A stretch of 64,000 nucleotides of DNA from CAYJBH01 sp964370825 (GCA_964370825.1 CAYJKY010000016.1:1-64000); one strand, 5' to 3'. Positions 8,175-18,203 are shown, counted from the first letter of the stretch. Numbers and translations are program-made. The notes: generated by a model not told the origin, from the sequence alone.

Positions 8175-9302
8175 TTAAAACATCTTCTCGATATGACGAT
8201 ATATTATCGGCAGTGCATCCTGAACATGGCAACTCCTGGCCGCTACTCCCATTTCTCTTATACGCTGTTTGTTGGCAATTAATTCTTCGACCGTTTCGCT
8301 TAGCTGCCGAGCATCAAGATCCTTATCCGGTATCAGCAATGCGGCGCCCTTTTCGACAAGTGACATAGCGTTGTGATACTGGTGATTTTCCGATACATTT
8401 GGGGATGGTATAAGTATAGATGCACGTCCTGCCGCAGCAATCTCGCTTACCGTGATAGCTCCGGAGCGGGATATCACAATATCGGAAGCCGCAAGCATTG
8501 CCGGCATATCATCAATATACTCTCGAATATGAATACGACTGTTTTTTGCAAACCCCATCTCCTTCGACAGCCTTTTGAACTCCTCTTTCCCATATCGTCC
8601 GGTAGCGTGATAATGAATGTAATTTTTGCCGTTATCATTATTGTTCTTCATAAAACCGGCAACAGCATTGTTGATTTTTGCTGCACCAAGTGAACCACCA
8701 AAGGACAGAATAACTATATCGTCCGCATCGGCAGATATACTTGCACGACATTTCGCCCTGTCCTGCAACATAATTTCCGATCTTACCGGATTTCCGCTTA
8801 TTATTGTTTTATAAGGAACCTTTAGTGCTTCGGTTGCTTTCTCGTTTATGCTGAACACCACATCCGCTTTTTTTGCAAGCAGGCGATTTGTCACCCCGGG
8901 AAAGCTGTTTGATTCGTGTAATGCAGTCTTTATACCTTGTTGCTGAGCAACCTTCATTATCGGGCCGCTTATATACCCACCTGTTCCGATAATGAGATCA
9001 GGCTTAAAGTCCTTAAGAATTTTTTTAGACGCGTTCATCGACATGGTAAGGCAGTAAAGCGCATGTGCATTGCGCTTTATATTCTGTAAATTTATTTTTC
9101 GTTGAAATCCGTATACCTCTATCGAAATAAAATCGTACCCGGCCTTTTTAACGAGGTTAAACTCCATGCCGTCACTACGTCCGACAAACAGTATTTTTGC
9201 ACTCGGGCATTTCTCGACAATGTGTCCGGCAATTGCTATTGCCGGATTGATGTGTCCGGCTGTTCCACCGGCTGCTATAAGAATTCTAATATTGTCCTTC
9301 AT
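8175..9302 (-). CDS. murG: Lipid II synthase MurG
   Basis: 375 aa. This GT28 enzyme adds GlcNAc from UDP-GlcNAc to lipid I at the cytoplasmic membrane face, giving lipid II. It shows the N-terminal GGTAGHINPA loop, HESNSFPG, the SFGGSLGA glycine loop starting the C-domain, and the donor-binding RSGAITVSEI helix. Length is normal. ATG at 9302 lies 2 nt after the ftsW stop, indicating tight coupling. Confidence 0.97.
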   Translation of the reverse strand: MKDNIRILIAAGGTAGHINPAIAIAGHIVEKCPSAKILFVGRSDGMEFNLVKKAGYDFISIEVYGFQRKINLQNIKRNAHALYCLTMSMNASKKILKDFKPDLIIGTGGYISGPIMKVAQQQGIKTALHESNSFPGVTNRLLAKKADVVFSINEKATEALKVPYKTIISGNPVRSEIMLQDRAKCRASISADADDIVILSFGGSLGAAKINNAVAGFMKNNNDNGKNYIHYHATGRYGKEEFKRLSKEMGFAKNSRIHIREYIDDMPAMLAASDIVISRSGAITVSEIAAAGRASILIPSPNVSENHQYHNAMSLVEKGAALLIPDKDLDARQLSETVEELIANKQRIREMGVAARSCHVQDALPIIYRHIEKMF

Positions 9303-9304
9303 AT

Positions 9305-10444
9305 CTAACTCTTTGTTAATCTTGACTGACGTGAAACAGAAAGCACAACGCCCATCTCAGCCAAAAGCATTAACAGGGAAGTACCACCCGAGGAGAAAAA
9401 CGGAAGACTTATTCCGGTGTTAGGTATTGTGTTGGTAGTAACCGCAATATTTAACAGAGCCTGACCGATTACCTGTGTCATAATCCCCACCACCAGCAAC
9501 GCACCGAAACGGTCACGAGCATTTACTGCAATCATTATACCACGAATAAGCAAAAAAAGGAACAGTATCATTACAAGCAAGCCGCCGACAAAGCCGAGTT
9601 CCTCGCATATCACCGAAAATATAAAATCGTTTTGCGGTTCCGGTAGGTATAGATGCTTCTGCCTTGAATTTCCAAGACCGAGGCCGAACAATCCTCCCGA
9701 ACCTATCGCAAGCATACTTTGAATCGTCTGATAGGAGTCACCCTGTGGATCGATGAAGGGATCCTGCCACACCTCAATCCTGTCCATTGCATATGGCACC
9801 AGATCGTCTACAAACAAAACCGCACCGAGAACGGCAACGGCGGCAGCTCCACCCGCTACGCCAAACCAGATCAGCCTTGTTCCACCCACAAACATCAAAA
9901 CGCCACCAATCATGAAGATAATTAGTGTCCCGGACAGATGTGGTTGCTGTAACATCAACGCCGCAATTAATGCCAAAACCGTTGCATACGGAACAACGCC
10001 ATATTTAAATGTTTTCATCTCGGTTTGATTGTTAGACATCCAGTGTGCGAACAACAAAATAACCGCAAATTTAGTAATTTCACTTGGCTGAAAGGTCAGC
10101 ACATTCGGAATTATTATCCATCTCCGTGCTGCATTCAACTCCGGCATGAATAGCACCACCACGAGTAAAATCAGGCAGACTATCATGATTGGTGATGAGA
10201 ATTTTTTCAGAATTCTATAGTCAAATCGTGATGCAACCATCATAATCACCACACCGAGTGCAGCAAAAATCAGCTGATCCGAGATGTAATAATTGCTGTC
10301 TCCCATACGATAATAACCTACAGCGTAGCTTGCTGAATAAAGCATTATCAACCCGAATGTCAACAACAACAGAACCAGCACCAAAAATGGCAAGTCGATT
10401 TCGTTAAGCTTTATCTTTTCCCTTTGTTCTTTATTTTTATTCAA
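9305..10444 (-). CDS. ftsW: Septal peptidoglycan polymerase FtsW
   Basis: 379 aa SEDS-family membrane protein with about ten transmembrane helices. It polymerises lipid II into septal glycan together with its class B PBP, encoded upstream at 14320-16560. Landmarks are the first helix ending LYSASYAVGYYR, the large extracellular loop with DRIEVWQDPFIDPQGDSYQ, and the C-terminal ISLPFFSSGGTSLL motif shared by FtsW, RodA and SpoVE. A RodA/SpoVE paralogue is conceivable from sequence alone, but the dcw position argues for FtsW. Confidence 0.93.
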   Translation of the reverse strand: MNKNKEQREKIKLNEIDLPFLVLVLLLLTFGLIMLYSASYAVGYYRMGDSNYYISDQLIFAALGVVIMMVASRFDYRILKKFSSPIMIVCLILLVVVLFMPELNAARRWIIIPNVLTFQPSEITKFAVILLFAHWMSNNQTEMKTFKYGVVPYATVLALIAALMLQQPHLSGTLIIFMIGGVLMFVGGTRLIWFGVAGGAAAVAVLGAVLFVDDLVPYAMDRIEVWQDPFIDPQGDSYQTIQSMLAIGSGGLFGLGLGNSRQKHLYLPEPQNDFIFSVICEELGFVGGLLVMILFLFLLIRGIMIAVNARDRFGALLVVGIMTQVIGQALLNIAVTTNTIPNTGISLPFFSSGGTSLLMLLAEMGVVLSVSRQSRLTKS

Positions 10445-10459
10445 AACAATACCTCAATG

Positions 10460-11491
10460 TCAGTACAGTATTATATACAGTATTGCCGCAAGCGTGCCTG
10501 TTAACGCAACAAAGCAAAAAAGTGCAACAATTTTAATCTCGGTTAACCCAAGCATTTCAAAATGATGATGAATTGGTGACATTCTGAATATTCGCTTTCC
10601 TTCGCCGTATATTCTTTTAGTAAGTTTAAAGTATCCAACCTGAATTATCACCGATGCTGCTTCTAACATATACAGCAAACCGATTAAAAAAAGTATTTCC
10701 GGCCTACCTATGCAAAACGCAACGGTTGCAACAGCTCCGCCTAAGAACATACTGCCGGTATCCCCCATAAAAACCTTTGCCGGATAGAAATTCCACAGCA
10801 AAAAACCAACCATTGCTCCTGCTACCGATGCAGCAAAAAGACCGGTTGCAAATTGATATACGAGTATTGAAATTGCAACATATCCCATCATTACAATAAA
10901 TGTTACCGAGGGTGCTAGCCCATCAATACCGTCGGTGAGATTAACGGCATTTACAATGCCGATGATTAACAAAAAGGCAATTAAATAAAAAAAGTATGAC
11001 AGATCGACTACGCCGAAATACGGCAACATTATGGTGGTATGAAGGCTGTTATTTAGGTAAAGCCCATACAAAAACAAGGATGTTACAGCAAACTGCAGAA
11101 TAATCTTAATCCCGGCAACAAGTCCCAGATTTCGTTTTAGCGCTACCTTAATATAGTCATCGATAAATCCGATAAGACCAAAACCGACCGAGGCACCCAA
11201 CGCCACTGCAACATCAAGGATATTTTGCATCGAAAGCTCTAAAAAAATACTCTCGGCACCATAGTAGATCGTAAATCCGGCTACAGCAAGGGAAACAATT
11301 ATACCGAGAACAAACATAAGTCCACCCATTGTCGGTGTCCCCTGCTTGTCACTGTGCCATGTCGGTCCTATCTCCTTTATTGTTTGACCGTATTTCACCT
11401 TTTTAAGAAAAGGAATAAAGAAGTAGCCGGATATCCCGGTCACTGCCAGTGAAATAATGGCGGTTAGTAGTAGTAGGTATCGCATTAACAT
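10460..11491 (-). CDS. mraY: Phospho-N-acetylmuramoyl-pentapeptide transferase MraY
   Basis: 343 aa integral membrane enzyme. It moves phospho-MurNAc-pentapeptide from UDP to undecaprenyl phosphate, giving lipid I. Conserved features are KQGTPTMGG, the GFIDDYIK aspartates, NAVNLTDGIDGLAP and the cytoplasmic SPIHHHFEMLG histidine loop. The ATG at 11491 shares its A with the murF stop (TAATG) and has AAGGGG 7 nt upstream, so it is translationally coupled to murF. Confidence 0.97.
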   Translation of the reverse strand: MLMRYLLLLTAIISLAVTGISGYFFIPFLKKVKYGQTIKEIGPTWHSDKQGTPTMGGLMFVLGIIVSLAVAGFTIYYGAESIFLELSMQNILDVAVALGASVGFGLIGFIDDYIKVALKRNLGLVAGIKIILQFAVTSLFLYGLYLNNSLHTTIMLPYFGVVDLSYFFYLIAFLLIIGIVNAVNLTDGIDGLAPSVTFIVMMGYVAISILVYQFATGLFAASVAGAMVGFLLWNFYPAKVFMGDTGSMFLGGAVATVAFCIGRPEILFLIGLLYMLEAASVIIQVGYFKLTKRIYGEGKRIFRMSPIHHHFEMLGLTEIKIVALFCFVALTGTLAAILYIILY

Positions 11492-12870
11492 TAATATCCC
11501 CTTTGTCTGTAAAACAATTCCATCAGCTCCTCAAGCTTTATTCCTCGACTTGCTTTAAACAATACTGCACAATCATCTCTATAAAAATCGTTAATATAAT
11601 CCATCGCCACAAGTCGGTCGTCTGAAAAAGCAACATTTGCAATTGATTTGCCGGCAGTTTCGGCAATGATTCTTGCATGCTCACCATATGTGACAACAGC
11701 ATCAACACCATGTTTGACTAACAGTTCACCGACCTCTTTATGGGCATCCTCACATAAATCTCCAAGTTCCAACATGTCACCTAAAACTGCTATTCTATAC
11801 GAAACATTCGGGAGTTCGGCAAGGGTTTCTATCGCTGCCCTCATGGAATCGGGATTTGCGTTATAGCAGTCCTCAATCACCACAAATTTATCCTGCGGAA
11901 CTATGCGCTGCCTCATTCCCGAGCTACGGTATCCTTTTAACGCATCAACAGCTTTTCGCCCTTCTAACCCCATGCCGTAGGCAACTGCATACGCCGATAA
12001 CGCATTATAAACATTATGCTTTCCGAGTGCCGGTATCTCTGCTTGAAACTGTTCCTTGCTTATACTATTTAAGATTGTAAAATAGGTGTCATATTTGTCG
12101 GTCTTTATGTCAACCGCGATGATGTCTGATGATGAGTCCTCAATTCCGAATGTCAGCAGACGAACATCCTCTCTTACAGTTATATTTTTAAGCATATCGT
12201 TGTCGTGATTTACTACAAGTACCCCGCCCTTTATTATACCCTCGACAACCTCCAACTTTGCATCTCTTATGTTTTCACGACTACCAAGCTGTTCGATATG
12301 CGCAACACCTATATTACTTATTACCGCTGCAACCGGATTTACCGCATCGGTCAGTTTTGCAATGTCACCGGGTGCCGTCATTCCCATTTCAAGTACGCCG
12401 TATTCATAGCTTTCATCAAGGTTAAAAAGTGTCTCGGGCAGTCCGATTTCATTGTTTTTATTGCCTTCGTTTTTCAACGTCTTTCCGAATGCGGAGATTA
12501 CACTGTGCAGAAATTCTTTGGTTGTCGTTTTCCCAACACTACCGGTTACCGCAACCATCTTGGTGTCATACCGACAACGGTAATTTTTACCCATCGTTAT
12601 CATTGCATTTAGGCTGTTATCAACCACCAGCTGTTTTTCCGCCGGAATATCCGAGATAAATCTTTCGACTATTGCAATAAGTGCACCGTCCTGTATAGCC
12701 TGTGCAACAAAGTCGTGCCCGTCTACCCGCTCCCCATTTATAGCAACAAAAATATCGCCTTGCATAATTTTACGAGAATCAATGGTAACACCCGATACAT
12801 TCATGCTACAAATAGTTTCGTCAAGACTTCCCAAGCCGGACAAAATTTCGCTAAGCTTTATTTTTTCCAA
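11491..12870 (-). CDS. murF: UDP-MurNAc-tripeptide:D-Ala-D-Ala ligase MurF
   Basis: 459 aa. This Mur ligase adds D-Ala-D-Ala to the UDP-MurNAc-tripeptide in the cytoplasm. The N-terminal substrate domain (GVTIDSRKIMQGDIFVA), the ATP loop GSVGKTTTKE, NNEIGLP, and the C-domain DCYNANPDSM motif are visible. I place the start at the TTG at 12870, which has AAGGAGG 6 nt upstream and begins with the family-like MEKIKLSEIL; upstream in-frame residues come from within murE. It overlaps murE by 20 nt. Confidence 0.95.
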   Translation of the reverse strand: MEKIKLSEILSGLGSLDETICSMNVSGVTIDSRKIMQGDIFVAINGERVDGHDFVAQAIQDGALIAIVERFISDIPAEKQLVVDNSLNAMITMGKNYRCRYDTKMVAVTGSVGKTTTKEFLHSVISAFGKTLKNEGNKNNEIGLPETLFNLDESYEYGVLEMGMTAPGDIAKLTDAVNPVAAVISNIGVAHIEQLGSRENIRDAKLEVVEGIIKGGVLVVNHDNDMLKNITVREDVRLLTFGIEDSSSDIIAVDIKTDKYDTYFTILNSISKEQFQAEIPALGKHNVYNALSAYAVAYGMGLEGRKAVDALKGYRSSGMRQRIVPQDKFVVIEDCYNANPDSMRAAIETLAELPNVSYRIAVLGDMLELGDLCEDAHKEVGELLVKHGVDAVVTYGEHARIIAETAGKSIANVAFSDDRLVAMDYINDFYRDDCAVLFKASRGIKLEELMELFYRQRGY

Positions 12871-14311
12871 CGGATACCTCCTTTGTAAATTCCTCAACAA
12901 TCCTATGTTCATCAAAATAAAGCGTTATTCCGTCAATAACCTGATAATCCTCGTGACCTTTTCCGCAAAGTGCAAGCACATCTCCTTTTTTCAACATGGA
13001 CAGTGCAATAAAAATTGCGTGCCTTCGGTCAACCTCTGCAATATATTTTGAGTTGAGACTATCAAAAACCGGTGTTATCTGTTCGATAATATCGTTTGCA
13101 TCCTCCCCTCTCGGGTTATCCGAGGTGATCACAGCTATATCTGAATATGCAATTACAGCCTCTGCCATGCCGGGTCTTTTTTTTGCATCCCGCTCACCTG
13201 CACAACCGAAAAGTACAATCAATCTACCCTCTACAAAAGGCTTTATACTGCCTAAAAAGCTATATAATCCATCGGCTGTATGTGCATAGTCACATATTAT
13301 ACTATATTCCTTTGCATAAAGCAACTCGCTACGTCCTTTTACACCTTTACTGTGTGACAAGGTGTCGATAACAGTCTCGACCGAGATTCCCAATGCGTCG
13401 GCCGCAGCTGCCGCTGCAAGTGCATTATAAACAGAAAATTCTCCCATCATAGGAACAAAACAATCATTATCCCTTTCGGATACCGTATATGTAAATGCGG
13501 CACCTGATGCAGATAGTTTTAAATTTTTTGCCCTGTATTCGGCATCGGCGTTTTTTATCGAGAATCCAAGAGTTTTCCCCTTAAAATTTTCGGCAATTCT
13601 CAATCCATATTCGTCGTCAAAATTAATAACGGCAGTTTCTACGGAATTAAACAGTGAAGCCTTTGCAATAAAATAATTCTCTATAGTCCCATGATAATCG
13701 AGGTGATCCTGTGTAAGATTGGTAAACACACCTACAGTAAAATTTAAACCGTATAGCCTAAGCTGATCGAGCGCCTGGCTGCTCGCCTCCATAATCACAT
13801 ATCCGCATCCTGCTTTTACCGCCCTATATAGCAGCGCAAACAGTTCAAACGGGTCAGGAGTAGTAAATTTTGAAGGGATTTCTACTCCGGCAACCTCATT
13901 TTTTATTGTCCCTATCAATCCGGTGTCGTGACCCGACTTTTCAATTATCTGCTTTATTAAGCTACTAACGGTAGTTTTTCCGTTTGTTCCCGTCACTGCT
14001 ATCAACTTTATGCTATCATTCGGATTACCCCAAAATTTTCTACATAACAGCGAATATGCCTTACGAGTATCCTCCACGATTATTTCATTTTCATGCCCTA
14101 CCGATCTTTGACATACAACTGCTACGGCACCGTTGTCAATAGCAGCCTGTGCAAACTTGTGCCCATCGTTTCTCCCTCCCACTATACATACAAATAATGA
14201 GCCGGGTGTTATCATACGGGTATCCTGTGCAATCGACATTATATCAACATCGCTACATCCCACAGATATTTTTCTGTCAGATATGCACTCTAATAGCTCA
14301 AACAGCTTCAT
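12851..14311 (-). CDS. murE: UDP-MurNAc-dipeptide ligase MurE (meso-DAP type)
   Basis: 486 aa. It adds the third residue of the stem peptide. The ATP loop is TGTNGKTT, and the substrate motif reads DNPRGEDAND; DNPR is the signature of enzymes that take meso-diaminopimelate, not lysine, so the wall is probably DAP-type. The Mur C-domain CDYAHTADGL is intact. The ATG at 14311 sits 8 nt after the PBP stop, behind a GAGGTG ribosome site that includes the stop region. Confidence 0.95.
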   Translation of the reverse strand: MKLFELLECISDRKISVGCSDVDIMSIAQDTRMITPGSLFVCIVGGRNDGHKFAQAAIDNGAVAVVCQRSVGHENEIIVEDTRKAYSLLCRKFWGNPNDSIKLIAVTGTNGKTTVSSLIKQIIEKSGHDTGLIGTIKNEVAGVEIPSKFTTPDPFELFALLYRAVKAGCGYVIMEASSQALDQLRLYGLNFTVGVFTNLTQDHLDYHGTIENYFIAKASLFNSVETAVINFDDEYGLRIAENFKGKTLGFSIKNADAEYRAKNLKLSASGAAFTYTVSERDNDCFVPMMGEFSVYNALAAAAAADALGISVETVIDTLSHSKGVKGRSELLYAKEYSIICDYAHTADGLYSFLGSIKPFVEGRLIVLFGCAGERDAKKRPGMAEAVIAYSDIAVITSDNPRGEDANDIIEQITPVFDSLNSKYIAEVDRRHAIFIALSMLKKGDVLALCGKGHEDYQVIDGITLYFDEHRIVEEFTKEVSVGKNKA

Positions 14312-14319
14312 TTCACACC

Positions 14320-16560
14320 TCAATCAACAAGTGAATGATCCTCCAATGTAACAGTTACAGGGGTTCCCAGTGGCACCCTTTCGCCGGGCTCGATACTTTG
14401 TGCGGTCACCTCAACCGTCCCACCTGCGGTGGCACCTGTGCGCTTCATATTTAACCCTGCTGCCTCTATAATTCTTGCAGCTGCAGACTCATTATACCCG
14501 ATTACGGTCGGAACAGTCACAAGCTGTGGATCCTCAGTATCAATGGTATTTAATATTATTGTAGATCCCCTTGCCAATATTGTACCGGCAGCCGGGAATT
14601 GACTTATTATTAAATCACCGTCTCCCTGAACGTCCGACTCGAATCCATTTCGTTGCAGGGCAACCTGTGCATCAGTGGTCGACATACCCTCGACATTCTG
14701 TAACATTATCTCTACAATCGCCTGCTCCTCTTCGGAATATTTAGGTTCGATTCCGAGATAGGGCAAGGTTTCGCCCATTACAAGCCCCACTACCGGTGCG
14801 GCAAGAATTCCGCCGTATCCGTATATTGACTTTGAGCTGTGCGGCTCATCCAAAACTATCAACACTGCTATCTGGGGATCATCAACCGGAGCCACAGCAC
14901 CAAAGGAGGCTATACGTAGGGATTCACCACCGTCTTCATCCAACTTTTGTGAAGTCCCGCTCTTTCCACCTACCTGATAACCCATAACATAGGCATTTTT
15001 TCCCGGTGAATTATATCCTTCGGCTCCCGCTACGGCTATCTCCATCATATTTAGTAATTCTTCAGAGACCTCTTCAGAAATAATCTGTCGTTTCGGCTCC
15101 GGCGATAATGTTTCAACTATGTTTCCGTTAACATCTAAAATTCTATCTACGATGTGCGGTTGTACAAGCTGTCCTCCATTTGCAATGGTGGAAATCATTG
15201 TTATCATCTGCAAAGGGGTAACCTTGACAGATTGCCCGAAGCTTGTACTTGCAAGCTCAACCTCACCCATACTCTCCTCTTCATGAAATATGGGGAAAGC
15301 TTCTCCCGAGATATCTATTCCGGTTTTTTCGGTCATGCCAAACGCCTCGGCATAGTCATAATATGTTTCCACTCCAAGCTGCTGTCCCATCAAAATAAAT
15401 GCCGGGTTACATGAATTGACAAGCGCATGTGAAAAGGTCTGGGTTGAGCCGATATGTCCTCCGGTATCGGCACATCTCATGGTATGCCCTCCAACCGTCA
15501 ACGAGCCGGAACAATAGTATGTATCCTCAAGCACAGCCTTACCGGAATCCAGAGCGGCGGATGCTGTTAATAGTTTTAACACCGACCCCGGCTCGTATAG
15601 ATCCGAAACCGCCTTGTTTCTCCACTGTTCATTCTGTGCGGCTGTGACTGCTGTGGACTGCTCTGCGAGTGGAAGTTCCTCTATTGCGGCTATTACCTCT
15701 TCATCATGTATAGCAAATGGGGCGTTAGGGTCGTAATCGTTTTTAGTTGCCATTGCAAGAATTGCGCCGGTGTTCACATCCATAACAATTCCAACACCTC
15801 GTGCCTCAACATTATGTTCTATCACGGCATATTCAAGATGCTTTTCAAGAAAGTGTTGAATTGTCTCATCTATGGTCAGTACAAGACTGTTCCCATCCTG
15901 TGCTTCATACACCTCCTCATAGTCATAAGGCAGGGCTCCACCTACCGAGTTTCTGGCAGCAACAACCCTACCGGGAATTCCGGTAAGTTCATCATCATAG
16001 TATGCTTCAATACCCGCAAGCCCTTGGTTATCTGTTCCGGTAAAACCTATTACTGTGGACAAAAAATCACCGTACGGGTAATATCTTTTGCTGTCCTCAT
16101 GTAGGTAAATTCCGTAATATTGGTTTTCGGTTGCAAAAGTTCTAACCTCGTCGGCTATAGGCTTATCCACCTTACCCTTTACAAGCTCATATGCGCTTCC
16201 TGTATTTTCGAGCTTTTTTAACAGCTCATCCTCGTCAATTTCAAGAATTTCAGAAAGACCTTCCGCCACATCTTCACGGTCGTCCTCCTTAATATTATTA
16301 GGCGCTACACTTATCGTCCATACCGTTGCACTGGTTGCAAGCACCTTCATATTTGAATCGTATATTGTGCCTCTGTTGGGCGTTATGGTGACATCCCTGA
16401 GTTGTTGTTCTTCTGCCGCCTGCCTCAGCTCCTCATGCCTAAACAGCTGAAGATCCAGTAAATTATATGCAATAAGACCCATCACTGCAAGTACAAAAGC
16501 GCCTAAAATCAATAGGCGCAGATGCAATGAATTATTTGTTCCGGGGAGCTGTTCTTTCAT
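14320..16560 (-). CDS. FtsI/Pbp2B-type class B penicillin-binding protein with two PASTA domains
   Basis: 746 aa transpeptidase that crosslinks septal peptidoglycan with FtsW. A short cytoplasmic tail and one membrane helix (~16-36) precede the dimerisation domain. The transpeptidase domain has S326-V-L-K329, S383-C-N385 and K533-S-G535. Two PASTA repeats follow (~614-672 and ~679-740); PASTA domains bind uncrosslinked peptidoglycan. SpoVD, the sporulation relative, has the same core, so the gene could be named spoVD, but it is the only PBP in the cluster, next to ftsL, which favours the division role. The start is ATG 16560 with AGAGAGG upstream; a longer frame would overlap ftsL. Confidence 0.92.
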   Translation of the reverse strand: MKEQLPGTNNSLHLRLLILGAFVLAVMGLIAYNLLDLQLFRHEELRQAAEEQQLRDVTITPNRGTIYDSNMKVLATSATVWTISVAPNNIKEDDREDVAEGLSEILEIDEDELLKKLENTGSAYELVKGKVDKPIADEVRTFATENQYYGIYLHEDSKRYYPYGDFLSTVIGFTGTDNQGLAGIEAYYDDELTGIPGRVVAARNSVGGALPYDYEEVYEAQDGNSLVLTIDETIQHFLEKHLEYAVIEHNVEARGVGIVMDVNTGAILAMATKNDYDPNAPFAIHDEEVIAAIEELPLAEQSTAVTAAQNEQWRNKAVSDLYEPGSVLKLLTASAALDSGKAVLEDTYYCSGSLTVGGHTMRCADTGGHIGSTQTFSHALVNSCNPAFILMGQQLGVETYYDYAEAFGMTEKTGIDISGEAFPIFHEEESMGEVELASTSFGQSVKVTPLQMITMISTIANGGQLVQPHIVDRILDVNGNIVETLSPEPKRQIISEEVSEELLNMMEIAVAGAEGYNSPGKNAYVMGYQVGGKSGTSQKLDEDGGESLRIASFGAVAPVDDPQIAVLIVLDEPHSSKSIYGYGGILAAPVVGLVMGETLPYLGIEPKYSEEEQAIVEIMLQNVEGMSTTDAQVALQRNGFESDVQGDGDLIISQFPAAGTILARGSTIILNTIDTEDPQLVTVPTVIGYNESAAARIIEAAGLNMKRTGATAGGTVEVTAQSIEPGERVPLGTPVTVTLEDHSLVD

Positions 16561-16595
16561 AAAGGTAATCCTCTCTTTATTACCATAGTATTTAT

Positions 16596-17081
16596 TTAAG
16601 GTCTCAAGTATTCCAATATCGACATGAAATTTTGTGATATTGCCTGCTGCCATTCTGCCATCGGTTCCTCACTGACCCGCAACTCATTTTCACTGTTGAG
16701 ATGAATATATTCTATCCTTGAGTTATCGTTCTTTATAAGTCCGAGCTCTCTTATTGCATACTCCTCAACCTCATTTAACGAGGTTCTTCTCTCCATATCA
16801 AAGCTTTGATATGCGTATTCACTTTCCAGCAATAGTAGTTCTTCACCAAGCTTTTCAATCTCACCTACCTGTTCGGTAAGCTGTGCATTACTGTATAGCA
16901 GAGCCATAATTAGCAGCGCAAAAAACAGCACTAAAAGACTGAGCTTAAATCTTCTCATGCCCTTTGTTTCAGCCTTTGTCACCGCAACTTTTTTATATCT
17001 TCCGGAAGGTCTTGAGGCTGATACTGTTTTACTGTAATAGTCCCTTGACGGAATTCTTGTCGTGGTTATTGCTCCCTGCAT
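16596..17081 (-). CDS. ftsL: FtsL-like divisome protein
   Basis: 161 aa, small bitopic protein. A basic N-terminal tail leads to one membrane helix (~43-64, FKLSLLVLFFALLIMALLY) and then an extracellular coiled coil (QLTEQVGEIEKLGEELLLLESEYAYQ) containing the FtsL/DivIC-type pattern NEVEEYAIRELGLI. It would form the FtsL half of FtsQLB. FtsL diverges quickly, so the assignment rests on topology and on position between rsmH and the PBP. The ATG at 17081 has GGGAAG 9 nt upstream. Confidence 0.85.
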   Translation of the reverse strand: MQGAITTTRIPSRDYYSKTVSASRPSGRYKKVAVTKAETKGMRRFKLSLLVLFFALLIMALLYSNAQLTEQVGEIEKLGEELLLLESEYAYQSFDMERRTSLNEVEEYAIRELGLIKNDNSRIEYIHLNSENELRVSEEPMAEWQQAISQNFMSILEYLRP

Positions 17082-17099
17082 TATCAATATCTTCCCTTC

Positions 17100-18020
17100 T
17101 TATATTTTTTCAATCACTCTCAATTTTGCTGATGCCGAACGCCTATTATTATGTAGTTCCTCCTGCGAGGCGGATATGTATTTTACCATAAGCTTTGCCT
17201 TCGGAGTGTTGTTACATACACATTTCGGCAGATCCTTCGGACAAATGCACCCTTCACACAGTGATTTAAAATAGTTTTTCACCATTCTATCCTCAATGGA
17301 GTGAAATGTAATCACACAAAATCTACCACCGACTGCCAGAATATTAAAGATGCTCTCAAGTCCCTCCTGTAACGCCCCGAGCTCATCGTTTGCAGCTATT
17401 CTTAAAGCTTGAAAGGTTTTTTTCGCGGGATTTTTATCCTTGCGTCTTACCTTCGGTGGAAGTGCTGAAACAACTATTTCGGCAAGCTGTGTCGTAGTTG
17501 TAATCGGACATAGCTCCCTTGCCCTGACAATTTTTGATGCAATAAACCCTGCATTCTTTTCGTCGGAATAGCTGTACAGTATTCGTTGAAGTTCCTCCTT
17601 TGAAAGACTGTTGACAAGCTCTGCTGCGGTAGTTGAATCATCTCCCATGCGCATATCAAGCTCACCATCCATTCTGTAGGAGAAACCTCTATTTGCACTG
17701 TCGAGTTGGTGAGAGGAAACGCCGAGATCAAGCAGAGCGCCATCTATCGTATTCACACCTTCATTGGATAGAATCTTAGCCGCCTCTCTGAAATTTGCAT
17801 TAATCACCCTTGCATTTGTACCCGAAAGCTTTTCTCCTGCCGCCTTGACAGCCTCTTTATCCCTATCAAAGGAGTATAACACTCCGCTCGTTAGCCTTTT
17901 AGCTATTTCATAAGAATGACCGCCACCACCGGCAGTACCATCGATATAAATGCCGTCGTGTCGGATGTTAAGATGTTCTACCACCTCGTTAAGCAGTACC
18001 GGAATGTGACTAAATTGCAT
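17100..18020 (-). CDS. rsmH: 16S rRNA (cytosine1402-N4)-methyltransferase RsmH (MraW)
   Basis: 306 aa. SAM-dependent enzyme that N4-methylates C1402 in the ribosomal P-site decoding region. The N-terminal HIPVLLNEVVEHL, the SAM loop DGTAGGGGHS, and LLDLGVSSHQLD followed by RGFSY are all family hallmarks. The length is normal. The ATG at 18020 follows the stop of a 42-codon ORF by 3 nt and lacks a strong ribosome site of its own, so translation may be coupled to that small ORF. Confidence 0.96.
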   Translation of the reverse strand: MQFSHIPVLLNEVVEHLNIRHDGIYIDGTAGGGGHSYEIAKRLTSGVLYSFDRDKEAVKAAGEKLSGTNARVINANFREAAKILSNEGVNTIDGALLDLGVSSHQLDSANRGFSYRMDGELDMRMGDDSTTAAELVNSLSKEELQRILYSYSDEKNAGFIASKIVRARELCPITTTTQLAEIVVSALPPKVRRKDKNPAKKTFQALRIAANDELGALQEGLESIFNILAVGGRFCVITFHSIEDRMVKNYFKSLCEGCICPKDLPKCVCNNTPKAKLMVKYISASQEELHNNRRSASAKLRVIEKI

Positions 18021-18023
18021 ATC

Positions 18024-18152
18024 TTAAAATTCCGTAATAAATCTCTCTTCAGAAAAATTGTCGCTTCTTGCCTCGAACAAAAAGGTCTCTCCCTGGCTGA
18101 GCATACTCTCCAAAACATCACCGAGCAGTGTCGGTTCAAAATACTTATCCAT
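18024..18152 (-). CDS. Small conserved-position ORF between mraZ and rsmH (42 aa)
   Basis: I do not recognise this protein. It is 42 aa, begins MDKYFEPTLLGDVLESMLSQ and ends FITEF, is acidic, amphipathic and predicted soluble. ATG at 18152 has AAAGGA 7 nt upstream (18160-18165), a better ribosome site than that of rsmH. The stop lies 3 nt before the rsmH start. The composition is coding-like and the spacing is that of a real operon member. It may act as a leader that couples rsmH translation, or encode a small divisome-linked protein. A chance ORF is possible given the size. Confidence 0.6.
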   Translation of the reverse strand: MDKYFEPTLLGDVLESMLSQGETFLFEARSDNFSEERFITEF

Positions 18153-18203
18153 TACCTTTTCCTTTCATTAGTTATAACATCGGTTGTATTTTATAGACTT
18201 ATA

